Source: Hydrotaea diabolus
Taxonomy: Eukaryota > Arthropoda > Insecta > Diptera > Muscidae
Reading direction: 5' to 3'
Assembly (NCBI GenBank): GCA_963513945.1
Contig: OY740718.1
Coordinates: 51,898,130 to 51,962,129, forward strand
DNA length: 64,000 nucleotides
Positions 1 to 10,759 of this stretch are shown piece by piece (the stretch's first letter is position 1; each line of letters begins with the position of its first letter). Below the pieces are notes generated by a model that was not told where the DNA came from, made no database searches, and saw only the letters and a program-made list of their open reading frames with translations. Position numbers and translations under genes: made by a program.

Positions 1-97
1 AAAAAAAAGTAAGAAGCGCTCTTTGTACGATTTCCCGAATTCTGTTCGTGCACTTCCATCCGACTGCTGTCGCCACGTCATTTTCTTAGGCTTTAAC

Positions 98-430
98 TTA
101 AATTCCAACTGCTTTCAAAGCGAACAGGAGTAGAGAGGATAGAACACCACCTTGGAGCGTTTCTCTACTAGCAAATCTTTCTAGGTCGGTTGACCCAAGT
201 TTGACTATTTGATGTCTTCTTGTGAGAAGATTTCGTTCAAGCCTTCTGAAGTTGAAGTCAACTACCAGGTGTGATAGTATCGCACTTAATGTACCCGGAG
301 TTGTGTTGTTGAAAGCAATCTCTATATCTTTGAACACTACCAAGGTGTACTCTTTGATAACAAGTTATCCACCGATGAATCCGACCAGATCATGCAGGGC
401 TGTCTCAGTAGACTTAGCCTTAGAGTGTAA
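98..430 (-). pseudogene. Non-LTR retrotransposon reverse transcriptase fragment (R1/Jockey-like)
   Basis: Read on the minus strand, this stretch encodes the middle of a non-LTR reverse transcriptase. Seen: a block STETALHDLV, then VVFKDIEIAFNN (RT motif A, with the catalytic Asp in FKDIE), then ETLQGGVLSSLL (motif B). These three blocks are in the order and spacing expected for R1/Jockey-order elements. An in-frame stop (TAA, complement of 365-367) interrupts it between the first two blocks, and the YxDD box, endonuclease and 3' parts are absent. It is a dead internal fragment; the exact clade is inferred from motif style only. Confidence 0.72.
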
Positions 431-2406
431 ATAGGTGTACCTTAACAAGCCAAATAATTCAGAGATGTTCGACACCAAAACTTAATATGCTTTCAAGAGT
501 TGGACTGATAACTTGAAGATGTAGAAGCAACTCTAAAGTGTCGCACTTGTGTCTTCAAAATAAATAAATTCTAAATAAATACATTCTTTTTCCTTTAATT
601 TTAGCTGGTCACCCTGTTAGATGCTCTTAGAAGTTATAATGACTTGAATACTATGGAATGATTAAACATTTCGTTCTCAAAAAAAAACCTGCTACTCGTA
701 CTACTGCCAAGTAATTCATTCTTAAGTACTTCAGAGATTTCTGTTCCGATTATCTTCAATTATTATTTATTGCCACATTGCCTCTAGACATTAAATCACT
801 TGAAATATCCAAGCAAAGTTGTCATTCTGTATTTTTTCGTTATTTTTGTTCAAGCCACTCCTCTTAAGAATAGCAAAGTTTTGCTTAAGCCATTCAAAAG
901 AACAAAACAACACTTAATCCGAGAGTCTTGAAAGTTTCGTAGACGTTTTTTTTGCTTAAGAAGCTAGAACTGCAGTAGCTTCTTAAGTAGACATTCGTTT
1001 GGTAAATTGGGGAATATACAAAAAAAAAAACGTTTAAATATCATTATTTTTGAGGGAAAATGATAATCAGTTTTTTCTACTTCGTCGTATTTGCTTGTGG
1101 CTGTGTTGCCACGAAATGTTTTGTTCACACAACTGCAAAGCTCCGCTTTTGTTAAATGTCATTTTAAAATTCTAAACACACATTTATGGTTTATGGCTAA
1201 AGTCGTTTTAAATGTTCTTAACTGAGAAACAAAAAACAGACACAAACACCATATCGTCGACGACGACGAGTACTGCATTGGAAAAAAGAGAGATACTACG
1301 TGAAACCATGACTCCTCACGGCAATCGATTCGTTGTGGCGCGGTGCGATGCGTCCTTGTTGCTGTGCCAAGATATGCCAAGTTTGTTGCCTAAGTCTTTT
1401 GTTTTTAGTCACTGCGCGGGCTATGGATTAGCTACGATTGGTGGCATATGTGATTGTGACTGGCATGCCATATGTTTTACGTATTGTTTGTCGGGCTTTT
1501 TTTTCTCTCTCCCCTCCTTTTTTGTTTTTTTTTGGATATCGCAAAGCTGGCGGGGTGGCGTACGTAGTTAATGTCAAGATTAATAGGTAAGATTCTAGTG
1601 ATTTAATTTATATACAATTTGACAGAAGAATAAAGAGTTGTCGGGAAAACCTTGACTTTAAATCGGGATTCTAGTCATCCAAATCACTGGACGGCAAATG
1701 AATTCATAAGGGGATATTAACATAATTCAAAAGACGTTTAAGCGACTGTGCTACCGCTGCGAAAGCAACGTCTACTTGAGTGACTGTTGCGGTTACTACT
1801 TACTGAATTTATGAATTCCTGCCATTCATTACTGTCATCGTGTCATATGTGCACACAATTTACATGCTTCATTCGTCTCATACATTATTTTTTTATCGAT
1901 TTCAGTGATTTCTGATTTCTGTCTGCCAGCATTAAATTGTTCGCTGTGCCTTGTCATTTCCAAGCACATGGTCTCTGTGACATTGTGTCCCCCTCATATT
2001 TCGAACAATACCGGGCAAACATTTCCGTATATCGCTTTAATTTCTGCAAATCAAATAACATTGTTTCGTTAACCAATGAGTAGTTATATAGTTCAAAACT
2101 TGTCACGATTTAACAGCAATCGTAATGTCATTCGATATGTGTGACATTCTACTAAGATTTCTTCTAGGGATTGTAAGTGTTTGTATACTTTGTAACGATG
2201 CTATTTGTCAGTGTCTTTTTAAATTATTTTTAAGAAAATTAATGTATGCCATCAGATTAGAAATGGTTTACATATTTCAATGAGGTTTTAGTGGAACTCT
2301 TTGTAGGAGATTAATAAAATCATGAATTTGTAGTTTGAAGGTTGACCGGCTTTTAAAGCGAAACATTAGTTCCGTTAAGCTGCAAATTATGATTTAAATT
2401 GCCAAC
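431..2406. other. AT-rich stretch without recognised gene
   Basis: I see no coding pattern, terminal repeats or recognisable transposon remnants here. A short run of gacgacgac at about 1258-1268 and poly-T tracts near 1500-1530 are simple sequence. A 119-codon open frame at 1212-1571 lacks any recognisable motif and is probably chance. Confidence 0.5.
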
Positions 2407-2569
2407 TTGAAGTATTCCCCGGACAAAGGGTCATCTCTACAATTCACCTTTGGCCAAGTTGATAATGTAATCCATGGCGCAAAGTCAAAGAAGGCACTAG
2501 GTACAGACGGAATCTCAGTGATGATGTTGAAGCTCTTGGATGCCCCGGGAGTAGAATACATAGCCAATG

Positions 2570-3490
2570 TAAAGGGAGGTTATATTCTAAGGGCCGATGT
2601 TAAATGTGAACCACACCAAAACGTCGAGTTTTCTTCTGCATTTCATTTATTATTTCTCAATTTCAGACTTACTCAGTTTAAACCAAAAAAGATACACAAG
2701 CGATCAACGCGTTAAAGTTATTCAGGCTTATTATGAAATTGAAAACCAATTTTCTAAGAAAATCATCTTCAGTGATGAGAAACATTTTCACCTCAGTGGA
2801 TTCTTCAATAAGCAGAATATCCGCATTTGAGCGAATGATAATCCAAGAGTGATTGGCGAAATAACAATGCTCCCACAAAGAGTGACTGTTTGGTGCGGTT
2901 TATGGGCTGGCGGCATCATCGGGCCGTATTTTTCCCAAAATGAGGCCGGTCAGGCAGTTACTGTGAATGCTGTTCGCTATCGTAAGATGATAACGAACTT
3001 TGTATGGCCCGAATTGGAATATATAAATGTGGACGATATGTGGTTTCAACAGGACGGTACCACTTGCCACACAGCTAACGAAACTATGGCTCTTTTGCGT
3101 GACAAATTCAATGGTCGTGTTATCTCACGTCGTGGCGATGTTAGTTGGCCGCCAAGATCATGTGATTTGACACCGTTGGACTTCTCTCTTTGGGGCTATT
3201 TGAAAGAAAATGTGTGCGTCGATAAGCCTGTAACATTTCAAGAGCAAAAGGATGAGATAATTCGGCACATTAACGGCATTGAACCTCAATTATGCCTCAG
3301 CGTCATCGAAAATTGGGACCATCGGATTTTGGTGTGCCGAGATCGCGACGGCCATTTGGCCGATATTTTGTTTCATGCATAATTGAGCCAAACCAATTTT
3401 ATCATAACAAAAAGAAATGACATTAATAACCTAAATAGTTTGTGTTTTATTCAAAATCAACATCGGCCCTTAAAATGTAACAACCCTTTA
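2570..3490 (+). mobile_element. Tc1/mariner-superfamily element, DD41D (rosa-like), internally deleted
   Basis: Bounded by ~32-bp terminal inverted repeats: the left end begins TAAAGGGAGGTTATA and the complement of the right end begins TAAAGGGTTGTTACA. Both run to AAGGGCCGATGTT. A TA target duplication flanks it. The insertion splits a reverse transcriptase reading frame exactly at the TA. The encoded transposase lacks most of its N-terminal DNA-binding region, so this 0.92 kb copy is a deletion derivative. A second copy with the same ends and the same N-terminal deletion lies at 35323-35834 on the minus strand. Confidence 0.85.
2672..3382 (+). pseudogene. DD41D transposase, N-terminally deleted, one nonsense codon
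   Basis: DDE transposase of the Tc1/mariner superfamily. The first residues (QRVKVIQAYYE) are the start of the DNA-binding domain and are fused directly to the catalytic domain (KKIIFSDEKHF, first Asp). One in-frame TGA at 2828-2830 sits where the family has Trp (NIRI-stop). The rest is open: QRVTVWCGLWAGGIIGPYF, then MWFQQDGTTCHTA (second Asp), then PPRSCDLTPLDFSLWGY (third Asp). I count 41 residues between the second and third Asp, hence DD41D. It ends in HLADILFHA at 3382. About 110 N-terminal residues including the helix-turn-helix motifs are missing relative to family members of about 340 residues. Confidence 0.85.
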
Positions 3491-3640
3491 ATCAATCTCT
3501 CTTTTGCCACTCATCTAATGAGTTTGAAAAATTGGCTGAATGGTGTCAGTAAAGAAGCCAGACAAAGACGTTAGCAAAGGCGAATCGTTGGGGCCGATCT
3601 TGAAATACTCTCCAGCAGCCATGTTAAGCAATGTTGTTCT

Positions 3641-4063
3641 GCAAATTCGTAGAGTTGGCATTGAATACCAATAAATAATCTAATGGACAAAGCACTTATC
3701 TTGGTCATTCTTTATGTTATGTTATTACTTTAGGGTAAATTCGTCTAACTCCTGTTGGAAAAGTAAACATACATGTAAAGAGTTGAAGCGGATGCCTTGT
3801 AGAGCGCCTCGATAACAATTCATACAAACAAGAGGCCCACGGACCTTCGAGCTATTGAAGACATCCAAAACTTCCATGATTTGGCCATGTTTTGCAGATA
3901 CCCTGCGAGAAAGAATTAATCGCAAAATATTGGCCGGTGATGCAAACACTGACAAACGAATCGATTTCTATTACAAACGACCAAAGGACCAAATAACAAA
4001 CATTAATCCACTCTTGGCCGGTAGGACTTCAGAGATCAAAGAAAATGTCGGCAATAAGTAACA
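3641..4063. other. No recognised gene
   Basis: Open frames of 68-76 codons on both strands show no recognisable domain. It could be further decayed retrotransposon sequence, since it directly follows the reverse transcriptase relic. Confidence 0.35.
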
Positions 4064-4515
4064 TACTTAGTAGGGACTTAAATACTGATACACACGTTTT
4101 ATGCTGTAAAATAAAAAGTACTGAATGTTTTCGGACCAAATATTTTTTAATATATTTATTGATGCATATTGTATCCAAAAATAATCTACTTTCCGAAATG
4201 TCCGTCCTTTGCCTTTACACACGCCTTAAGTCGCACTGGCCAATCGTCAATAGCTGCACAAACCTCGTCCATTGAAAAATTGGCCACAGCTTGAACCAAA
4301 GCAGTCTTAAGAGATCCAATGTTGGGGTATCTTTTGTGACAAACCTTGTCCTCTAAAACTGTCCACAATTTGCAATCCAATGGGTTCAAATCTGGACTGT
4401 CTGAGGGCCATTCTTTACAGGAAATGAACGCTGGCAAATTGTTTCGAAGCCAGGCCTGGGACGTTTTAGCCATATGGGCCGGCGCAGAAGCCTGCTTTAA
4501 AGTCCAGCAGGACGG
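4064..4515 (-). mobile_element. maT-like (DD37D) transposon, 3' fragment
   Basis: The low-coordinate edge carries the family terminal repeat (TACTTAGTAGGGACTTAA), shared with the copies at 32572 and 57072. Read on the minus strand, the piece encodes the C-terminal third of the transposase: WPSDSPDLNPLDCKLW (third catalytic Asp), then AAIDDWPVRLKACVKAKDGHF. The second catalytic position is lost: the family QQDSAPAH block reads KQASAPAH here, so Asp is replaced by Ala. Everything upstream of this block, including the DNA-binding domain and the other terminal repeat, is gone. An inert fragment. Confidence 0.82.
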
Positions 4516-4678
4516 CGTTTTATTCTACACATGGGTCACAGCGTAATTACTTCATGAAAGAAAGAAAATAATTAATCATCACAGCATTCGGCTTTATTTG
4601 TTGCCTTGGAACGAATTCGGTCATCTACAAATATTGGCGTAAACATACGGAATGGCACTGAAATTTACTTACCACTTC
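4516..4678. other. Short spacer between transposons
   Basis: Nothing recognised; AT-rich sequence between the maT-like fragment and the mariner terminal repeat. Confidence 0.4.
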
Positions 4679-4680
4679 TA

Positions 4681-5960
4681 CGGCTGCTATATATATTTCC
4701 GGCCTAATAATAAAAGACCGAATCTTTATCATCAAAAATGGTTTTATTGTTATTCTTCAGCATGATTTATACACTTTTGCATGCGCCCAAACCAATTTTC
4801 GAAGCACTTTTTCCACTCCGATTGAGACACCTCCAAAACATGTTTTTTGAACGCTTCAAAGAAGAATCTTCTGGCGACGAAAATCGTTGACCACGCATTT
4901 TTTCTTGGTGGGCGGCAATAAAAAGAAGTCATTGGGTGGCAAGTCAGTGCTGTACGGCGGATGACCCATCAATTCGACGTTTTGGCCGGTCAACAAGGCG
5001 CTGGTCTGAACCGATGTGTAAAAGCTCGCATGGTGAATAATGATTCGTCTTCTTTTGTTCTTTTTTCGAATTTCTCCAAAGACTTCTGGCAAACAAATTG
5101 TGGTGTAACACTCAGAATAGACAGTCCTACGTTGCTCAAGCGGAACAGTCGCCACATGACCAGTCTTGACGAACAAACAGGCGATTATTTGCTTCGAAGT
5201 GCTTCTTCGACGAACATTTTTCATTGGATTTGGTTCGTCTTCAATGATCCACACAGTCGGTTGCTGTTTTGTTTTGGACTCATACGCATAGATCCATTAT
5301 TCGTCACCTGTGACGATCTTAGAAACGTCTTTTAAAGCAACACGATCGTATTTTTTCAAAATTTTTTTGCACCAATCGACACGAGCCTTTTTGAGAGATT
5401 GTCAAACTGTGCGGAATTTAACGAGAACAATCCTTTTTTTGCGGCCAGGTGTCTATGCAATATCGAATGTATGCTGGTGGAAAAAATGCCCAAGGATGCC
5501 TCTTTCTCACGGTATGTCACAAGACGATCTTGCATTATCAGTTCACGCACGGCAGCAATGTTCTCTGGCACAACGGCCGTTGTTGGACGACCTTCACGAC
5601 CTTCTTCTTTGAGCAAGCGTCAGCCACGATTGAATTCATTAAACCATTTTTTCACAGTGCTTTAGGATGGTACTTCATTGCTTTACAAAGATTTCAGTTC
5701 AACGATGCTCTCTTGTCGTGATAATCCACGTCGAATGTTGTGAAATATTATCGCACGAAAATGTTCACGAGTTAATTCCATTTTTTTTTTTGCCAAATTG
5801 ATTTTTTCAAGTCACTGTAAATGCCACAAATGATGGTCGTACGTCAAAGCGTTCTGAGTACGTTTATGCTAAAAAATGTTAAAATTTCCAATGGAAATGT
5901 CAGATGACGCCAGGCACCACTTAGAGTTGCCTAGGCCAGAAATATATATAGCAGCCCTCG
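4681..5960 (-). mobile_element. mariner (DD34D-type) element, full length 1.28 kb
   Basis: Terminal inverted repeats of ~28 bp: the left edge reads CGGCTGCTATATATATTT and the complement of the right edge reads CGAGGGCTGCTATATA. Both continue to GGCCTA. TA dinucleotides flank both ends (4679-4680, 5961-5962), the normal target duplication. The 1280-bp length is typical of mariner. The transposase lies on the minus strand and is degenerate. A truncated copy of the same subfamily is at 26595-27687. Confidence 0.88.
4750..5781 (-). pseudogene. mariner transposase, multiply broken
   Basis: Starts with MELTREHFRAIIFHNI at 5781 and runs leftward. The helix-turn-helix part has several frame breaks. 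Then comes the alpha-helical linker (TYREKEASLGIFSTSIHSIL) at about 5390-5540. The catalytic part holds IEDEPNP, then CLPEVFGEIR, then a HHASFYTS block where the family normally has H-H/Q-D-N-A: the Asp and Asn codons are missing, so the second catalytic residue is deleted. GHPPYSTDLPPNDFFL (third Asp) follows at about 4925-4975. Further frame shifts split the C-terminus (EVSQSEWKKCFENWFGRMQKCI). The protein cannot be catalytic. Confidence 0.85.
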
Positions 5961-5962
5961 TA

Positions 5963-7897
5963 TTGTCCATGCAGACAATATAGCTATATGAGCCAAAACG
6001 TTCGGCACTATGGTTTCTTTGAGGAACTAAGCTAACAGTCCTATTTTCACTATTGTTCACAAAAACTTATATTTTGTAATACAAAAACCCACGAAAATTT
6101 CCTTTTTTCGAGGTTCCGAATGTTCCCCCCTTACAATCCCAACCAGCTTATGACCATAAGACATTATCATGCAAAATTTCAGAATCTTAGCTTTACTGTC
6201 TTGAACGTGATCGTGATTATAAAGGACGCTCAAACGGACTGACCTCGCTAGATCGTCTTACACTTGTGCGACCAATATTTTCAATTTTCATGAAAACTTA
6301 GGATTTTGTCAGACTGTCCCAACCTAAAACTTATTGTAGGCTTTGACAGAACATTCTTACCAGAGTGCTATGATGAAAACCCAAATGACATGCCTCATCG
6401 TCTGGCATTTCAATGATCAGGCGTGTCTGGGAAAATTTTACATCTAAGCAGGGATAAAACATATATGCTTGGGGTGGCAGTGTTTAATAACTTTAGCTCA
6501 CGTCGCATGAACTCACGATTCTCGTCAAATACATAAATAATCCAAAGTTGTTAAAAAATTATTATTGAGTTTTTAAATCAATGCCATTATTATTACTATT
6601 ATTATTTATAACCCACTACTCTGTCATGTGGACAATAAAGACATTCGGCAAAAGATCAAATAACCTTGATTTTCATTGTTTTCAAACAAGTCACAGTCCG
6701 CAGAAATTCTATCGAAAATAATTACAGACATTAAAGCTTTAAAACAAATAATCATCGTAAAGAATGGGTGTCATGAAAATTAAATAAAATGGTCGAACAA
6801 AAAAAACAAAAAAAACCTAGCTGCATATCCGAGTATAAGTTTATTCTTAATGATCACATAATAAGGCTTATACATACGTAGGTACATGCTCATTCATCTT
6901 ATATACGAGTTTACATAGTACGAGTACATGTTTACCCACTATGTACATTCCCATAAATTATATACGGTTTGTTAGCACAGTGAATGGAATAGCAGTTGCT
7001 GGCTGACAGTAGAATCAACTCCTCACGATGATCTCAGATGACTAAAGAAGTTTTTCAAAACTTAAAATTGTACTGGAACATGAATAAAAAGCGCTGTTAG
7101 AACATTTGTTTTCATTCGCTTCAGTTCGTTTAGGTGGCCACGAAATAATTAGCGAAAGGGGCGGCGTTGATGTTTATACAGCCATCATCGTCGCAATGAT
7201 GACGACGGATGGACGGACTCTCGGACTGGCGACTATGGGTGTGAATGAACCAAAAGGTCAAATAAGCGATTTTTTGCTGGTTCTAAAACCCAGAAGTATT
7301 CTTTGATTAATTTTAACATGTTGCAAATTATGATGATGGCGATCACGGTGGTCATGATGATAAGCAAAAAACACACAAAAACTATAAGAAAAACATAATT
7401 ATCCACCGGAATACATAAATCATAAGGGCAATTTATAAAATCTTAACTCAATTCCTAGTGTCTGTTTTTATTAATTTTAGCGTTTAAATGATTTTTAGAA
7501 TAGCACTTGCTATAAAAGCTAAATGTGGATTTGCTCAATTAAAAGATAATTTCCATGGGTGTTTTTTTTTGGGTGTAGATTTTTATAATTGGCAACATTC
7601 TTTTAGAGCAACTTTGTTTCTCGTGAATAACATAGACCTAGACGAAGCGGCAGGATGTGACTGTTCAAGACTTACAGTGGAGTTGCTAATTAAAAATTTT
7701 CCCGAAACTTATATAGACACTAGTTTTCAACCATTTTTAAATAAATTAAGTCTTCAGCATTCCTTTAAGGAACAAAGGGGGAACTTCAGCCACATCAGCC
7801 ACAGTTAGTTGTGTATAAGTACAATACACTTGCACCGAGAAAAAATGTGTCAAAAATATGTTTGCAGAAGACATAGAAATGTTGGGACTCACTTATA
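5963..7897. other. Long AT-rich stretch, no recognised gene
   Basis: No transposon ends or domains recognised. Around 7100-7350 there is a gat/gac-rich simple-sequence patch with a 66-codon open frame (7106-7306) that I cannot assign. A 106-codon frame at 7488-7808 also has no recognisable motif; it could be an exon remnant or chance. Confidence 0.4.
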
Positions 7898-7946
7898 TAT
7901 TTGACAGCGCATAGAGAAAGGGGCCCTTAGGTCCCTTTGTCACATA
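7898..7946 (+). mobile_element. 49-bp relic of the TATGTGAC MITE: both ends, no interior
   Basis: Reads TATTTGACAGCGCATAGAG, then directly CCCTTAGGTCCCTTTG and TCACATA. These are the left and right terminal repeats of the MITE seen in full at 8326, 27411, 39875, 41516, 51681 and 54051. The ~200-bp interior is absent. Confidence 0.75.
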
Positions 7947-8325
7947 TATTGATCATGGAGTAGATTAATGGGAATTTAATATTTTGATTTTTCGAAATGT
8001 TAGTAAAAAAAGCGTTGCAAAAGTGGGGTTTTGATGCTTGAGGATAGGTCAATTTGAAGCTGGATTTTTACTTTTCAAACTGGATACAAGCTAAGAAATT
8101 GTAAAAAGTTGTTTTAAATAGTTTTGCGACTAAAAGTCGAGCTGGCAAGGCTGGCAAGGTTAAGTTTAGTGTAGTTTTTAACATTTAGAATTTCAGCTGG
8201 CAATATACCAATACGACCCAATGTTTTTAATCTTGGGTTTTAGAGTTGTTCTAAATTTAAATGGGAATGTATAAGAGGCGAGAAGAGTTTATGAGTTTTC
8301 AGGTCGAAATGTCTGTGTAATGGCA

Positions 8326-8569
8326 TATGTGACAGCGCATAGAGAAAGGGACCTAAGGGTAAAAAAATCAATTTTCATTTTTTTTTGATTTGGACAACAT
8401 CTGAGCATCGAATGAGACCGATCCCATGCCCCAAAAGTGTTCCCTCCCAGAGATATGCGCGTTTTATGAAAGTGATGGTACACCAAAGATATACGTATTT
8501 AAATCGTTAAAATGGCTCTCCTGAACAAAACTGGTCCCTTAGGTCCCTTTCTATTTTGCGCGTCACATA
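8326..8569 (+). mobile_element. TATGTGAC-type MITE (Tc1/mariner-like, TA target), short subtype
   Basis: Begins TATGTGACAGCGCATAGA and ends with TTTTGCGCGTCACATA. The first and last ~32 bp form an imperfect inverted repeat containing AAAGGGACCTAAGG and CCTTAGGTCCCTTT. The interior has no coding capacity. This copy belongs to the shorter subtype, in which the segment after GTTTTATGAAAGTGA continues with TGGTACACCAAAGATA instead of the aagtcgacgattctaagcg block of other copies. It is flanked by TA. Confidence 0.85.
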
Positions 8570-9021
8570 TAGACAGCAAATATTAATATGTTTGTAGAAA
8601 TGTTCCCAAATACTCATACGCTTATGTTTTTTTTTTGGATCCGGAGGTGTGGAATCTTCAACGATACACACAGAGAAAAAATTAGTTGAAAATCGGTCCG
8701 AGCTACAAAAATTCGGTTGGGAAAACCGAATTTTTGTTGCAATAATCAAAAATTTAATAGTAATGATGGTAACACGGTTCGAAATATAATATGATGATTG
8801 CGACAACAATATGGCGGTATTCACAGCCCAATTACACACAGTTATACAAGCCGAATTTAGTTTAACTATTGATAGCGACAGCTGGTGGTTATGACAATTA
8901 ACCAATTGTGATTTGCATGTTACTTTAGTGCCGATTATTGTTGGTCTCAACAGATTTGATCTTTGTAGTGATTAAATCCATAATATTGGTTATAGCAACA
9001 GTAAAAAATAAACCCTCTAAT
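8570..9021. other. Probable decayed MITE with cacacagag end
   Basis: A sequence beginning cacacagagaaaaaatt at about 8668 resembles the TACACGCAGAGAAAA end of the array-type MITEs. It contains a short hairpin aaaattcgg / ccgaattttt at about 8707-8735. No matching right end is clear before the next repeat at 9022. Confidence 0.35.
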
Positions 9022-9973
9022 TATACCCGCACCACATAGTGGTATGGGGTATAATGGCTTAGTGCTTGCGTTTGTAACACATCGAAGGAATCGAGTTAGA
9101 ATACCGGGACCTGAGAGAAAGTTGCTCAGAATTACATTTTGAGTCGATCTAGCCATGTCTGTCTGGCTGGCTGGGCGGCTGGCTGGCTGGCTGGCCGGCT
9201 GGCTGGCTGGTCGGCTGGCTGGCTGGTCGGCTGGCTGGCTGGTCGGCTGGCTGGATGTAAAGATGTCCATCTATTCTTGTAATCAAAGTACAGGTCGCAT
9301 TTATGCACCGATCTTGATGAAACTTGGCATGTGGTAATATATTGGGACAAGGACGGACGCTATTGAATTTGGTCCAAATCGGAGCACTTTCTGATAGACC
9401 CCCCATACAAAGGAACTCCCGGATTTGGTCCAAATCCAGTTGATGTCGCTTGTATTGGTCAACAAATTAAAAAAATATGCCATTCGATGTAGAACTGACC
9501 ACAAAATGTAAAAAAAATAGTTGGACCCGCCTCTCGGACCTACGGGGCCTTCAGAACCCAAAAAATGGACCCATGATTTTAAATATAAGTGTGACCCCTT
9601 AAATGAAAGGAAATTATCTTACAATTTTAAATACAGAAAAAAATTCGACCTGTTTGGGCCCCAGGGTCCATTAGGAGGGTCCAAAAGTTTCGGTATACCC
9701 GGATTTTAGTGTGACCCCTCAAATGACAGGGAATTGCCTCAGGACTTTAAATATGTCAAGCCAAATGATTTATCTCGTCCGTGGGAGGGCACAGGGTCCG
9801 AAAACAAGGTATGAAAATGTGGACCAACTATAATTGTTATACCCTCACCACATAGTGGTATGGGGTATAAAGGCTTAGTGCTTGCGTGATAGATACAGAT
9901 ATAAATAGCGACGAGTGCTTTCGATTAACAGGAGACTTAATCACATTTATAGTGGTGCGGGTATCATAGAGTC
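9022..9973 (+). repeat. Fly dispersed repeat with ATACCCGCACCAC ends
   Basis: The left edge TATACCCGCACCAC is matched by its complement GTGGTGCGGGTAT near 9955-9968. Immediately inside is a small hairpin (ccacatagtgg between taccc and ggggta), and the same motif recurs at 9838-9873. Inside are the phrases agtcgatctagccatgtctgtc and tacaggtcgcat, shared with the copy at 33975-34200, and a ~120-bp tandem unit (gtgacccctTAAATGA at 9591 and gtgacccctcaaatga at 9711). No protein is encoded. Such repeats are common in higher-fly introns. Confidence 0.65.
9159..9252 (+). repeat. GGCT/GGTC microsatellite
   Basis: About 94 bp of imperfect ggct repeats with interspersed ggtc and ggcc units, expanded from the gtctgtctgtc run that this repeat family normally carries at the same place. 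Open frames reading P-A-S-Q/P-A-S-R over it are artefacts. Confidence 0.92.
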
Positions 9974-10759
9974 GGCCACGCCCGACTATAGCACTTACTT
10001 ACTTGTTTTTTTATTGGTTCTAGTCACAACAAAGCCTCTGTTTATGATGAAAACATATTTCGAAATCCCCAAAAAAATTTATAAAAACAAAAAAGGTCAA
10101 ACAGTTTAAGTTTCTTGGGTTAGGCGGTGAATGCTTTCAGACGATACTGCCATATAAATAAACGAGCTATAACATTTTCGTAAGCAGGTTTAACTATAAT
10201 TTAGCGACATTTCTCAGACTTGATTAGAATTTTTGCCATTGATAGGCCTCCCTATTACTCAAAACAACAACCAATTATTTTTGGTATCGACCCATCTTTT
10301 CCGAGTTACGGCCAGCCAAAGCTTGACAGTAAATATTGTTATATACCTTAATAAGTTCTTTTCAGATTGGGGCAAACGTATTTATTTAACTGATCAGGCG
10401 GCAACTGCAAGGCGCTAAAGTATTAAGTTTTTTCAAATAGTACTTATGACCGACTATCTATAACAACAACCAACACATGTACAAATTCGGTTCCAATAAT
10501 CATCTTAGTTTGTTAGGAATACCGATACTTGTTTTCTTCAATCGAAAGTATCAGTTCCCTCTACTGAAAATTGCTGTCCACTCAAACAAAATTCATTTGT
10601 AACGATGGAATAAATGGATAGTACTTGCAACCACCAACATTCGGTTGGCAAGAAACTCGGTTGTGGCAACTAATCTGTTGTCTGTGTGTACTAGTGGCTC
10701 CCGCCACAGACATGCACAATTTTCTATTGCTGGCACCTACGTACTTAACCACACGCGGC
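9974..10759. other. No gene seen; repeat debris
   Basis: Starts with the fly tag gagtcggccacgcccgacta (9971-9990). Around 10460-10690 there are tracts (aacaacaaccaacacatg, ggttgtggcaac, ending ctgtgtgtac) resembling the decayed cacacagag MITE at 8668. Nothing else is recognised. Confidence 0.4.

Larger units (their letters stand above)
2407..3640 (+). pseudogene. Non-LTR reverse transcriptase fragment split by a DD41D transposon
   Basis: The part at 2407-2569 encodes the N-terminal RT segment with AKSKKALGTDGIS and GVEYIANV, as in Jockey/R1-type enzymes (a ...LGPDGIS... block before the palm). The frame is broken at a TA dinucleotide by the transposon at 2570-3490. After it, 3491-3505 resumes with INLSF. 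After a shift of frame, the stretch around 3556-3620 reads KPDKDVSKGESLGPI, corresponding to the conserved K-P-G-K-...-YRPI block. The fragment therefore once continued across the insertion site. It has no endonuclease or later RT motifs and is dead. It lies on the opposite strand to the relic at 98-430, so the two are probably separate insertions. Confidence 0.68.

Noticed and set aside
1212..1571. 119-codon plus-strand frame as a gene
   Set aside because: No motif, T-rich tail producing a Phe-rich end, and no splice or polyA context; probably chance.
8507..8950. 147-codon minus-strand frame
   Set aside because: It overlaps a MITE right end and decayed MITE sequence; no recognisable motif.
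9149..9433. Open frames encoding P-A-S-Q/P-A-S-R repeats
   Set aside because: They are translations of the GGCT microsatellite on several frames and strands, with no start context or homologue.
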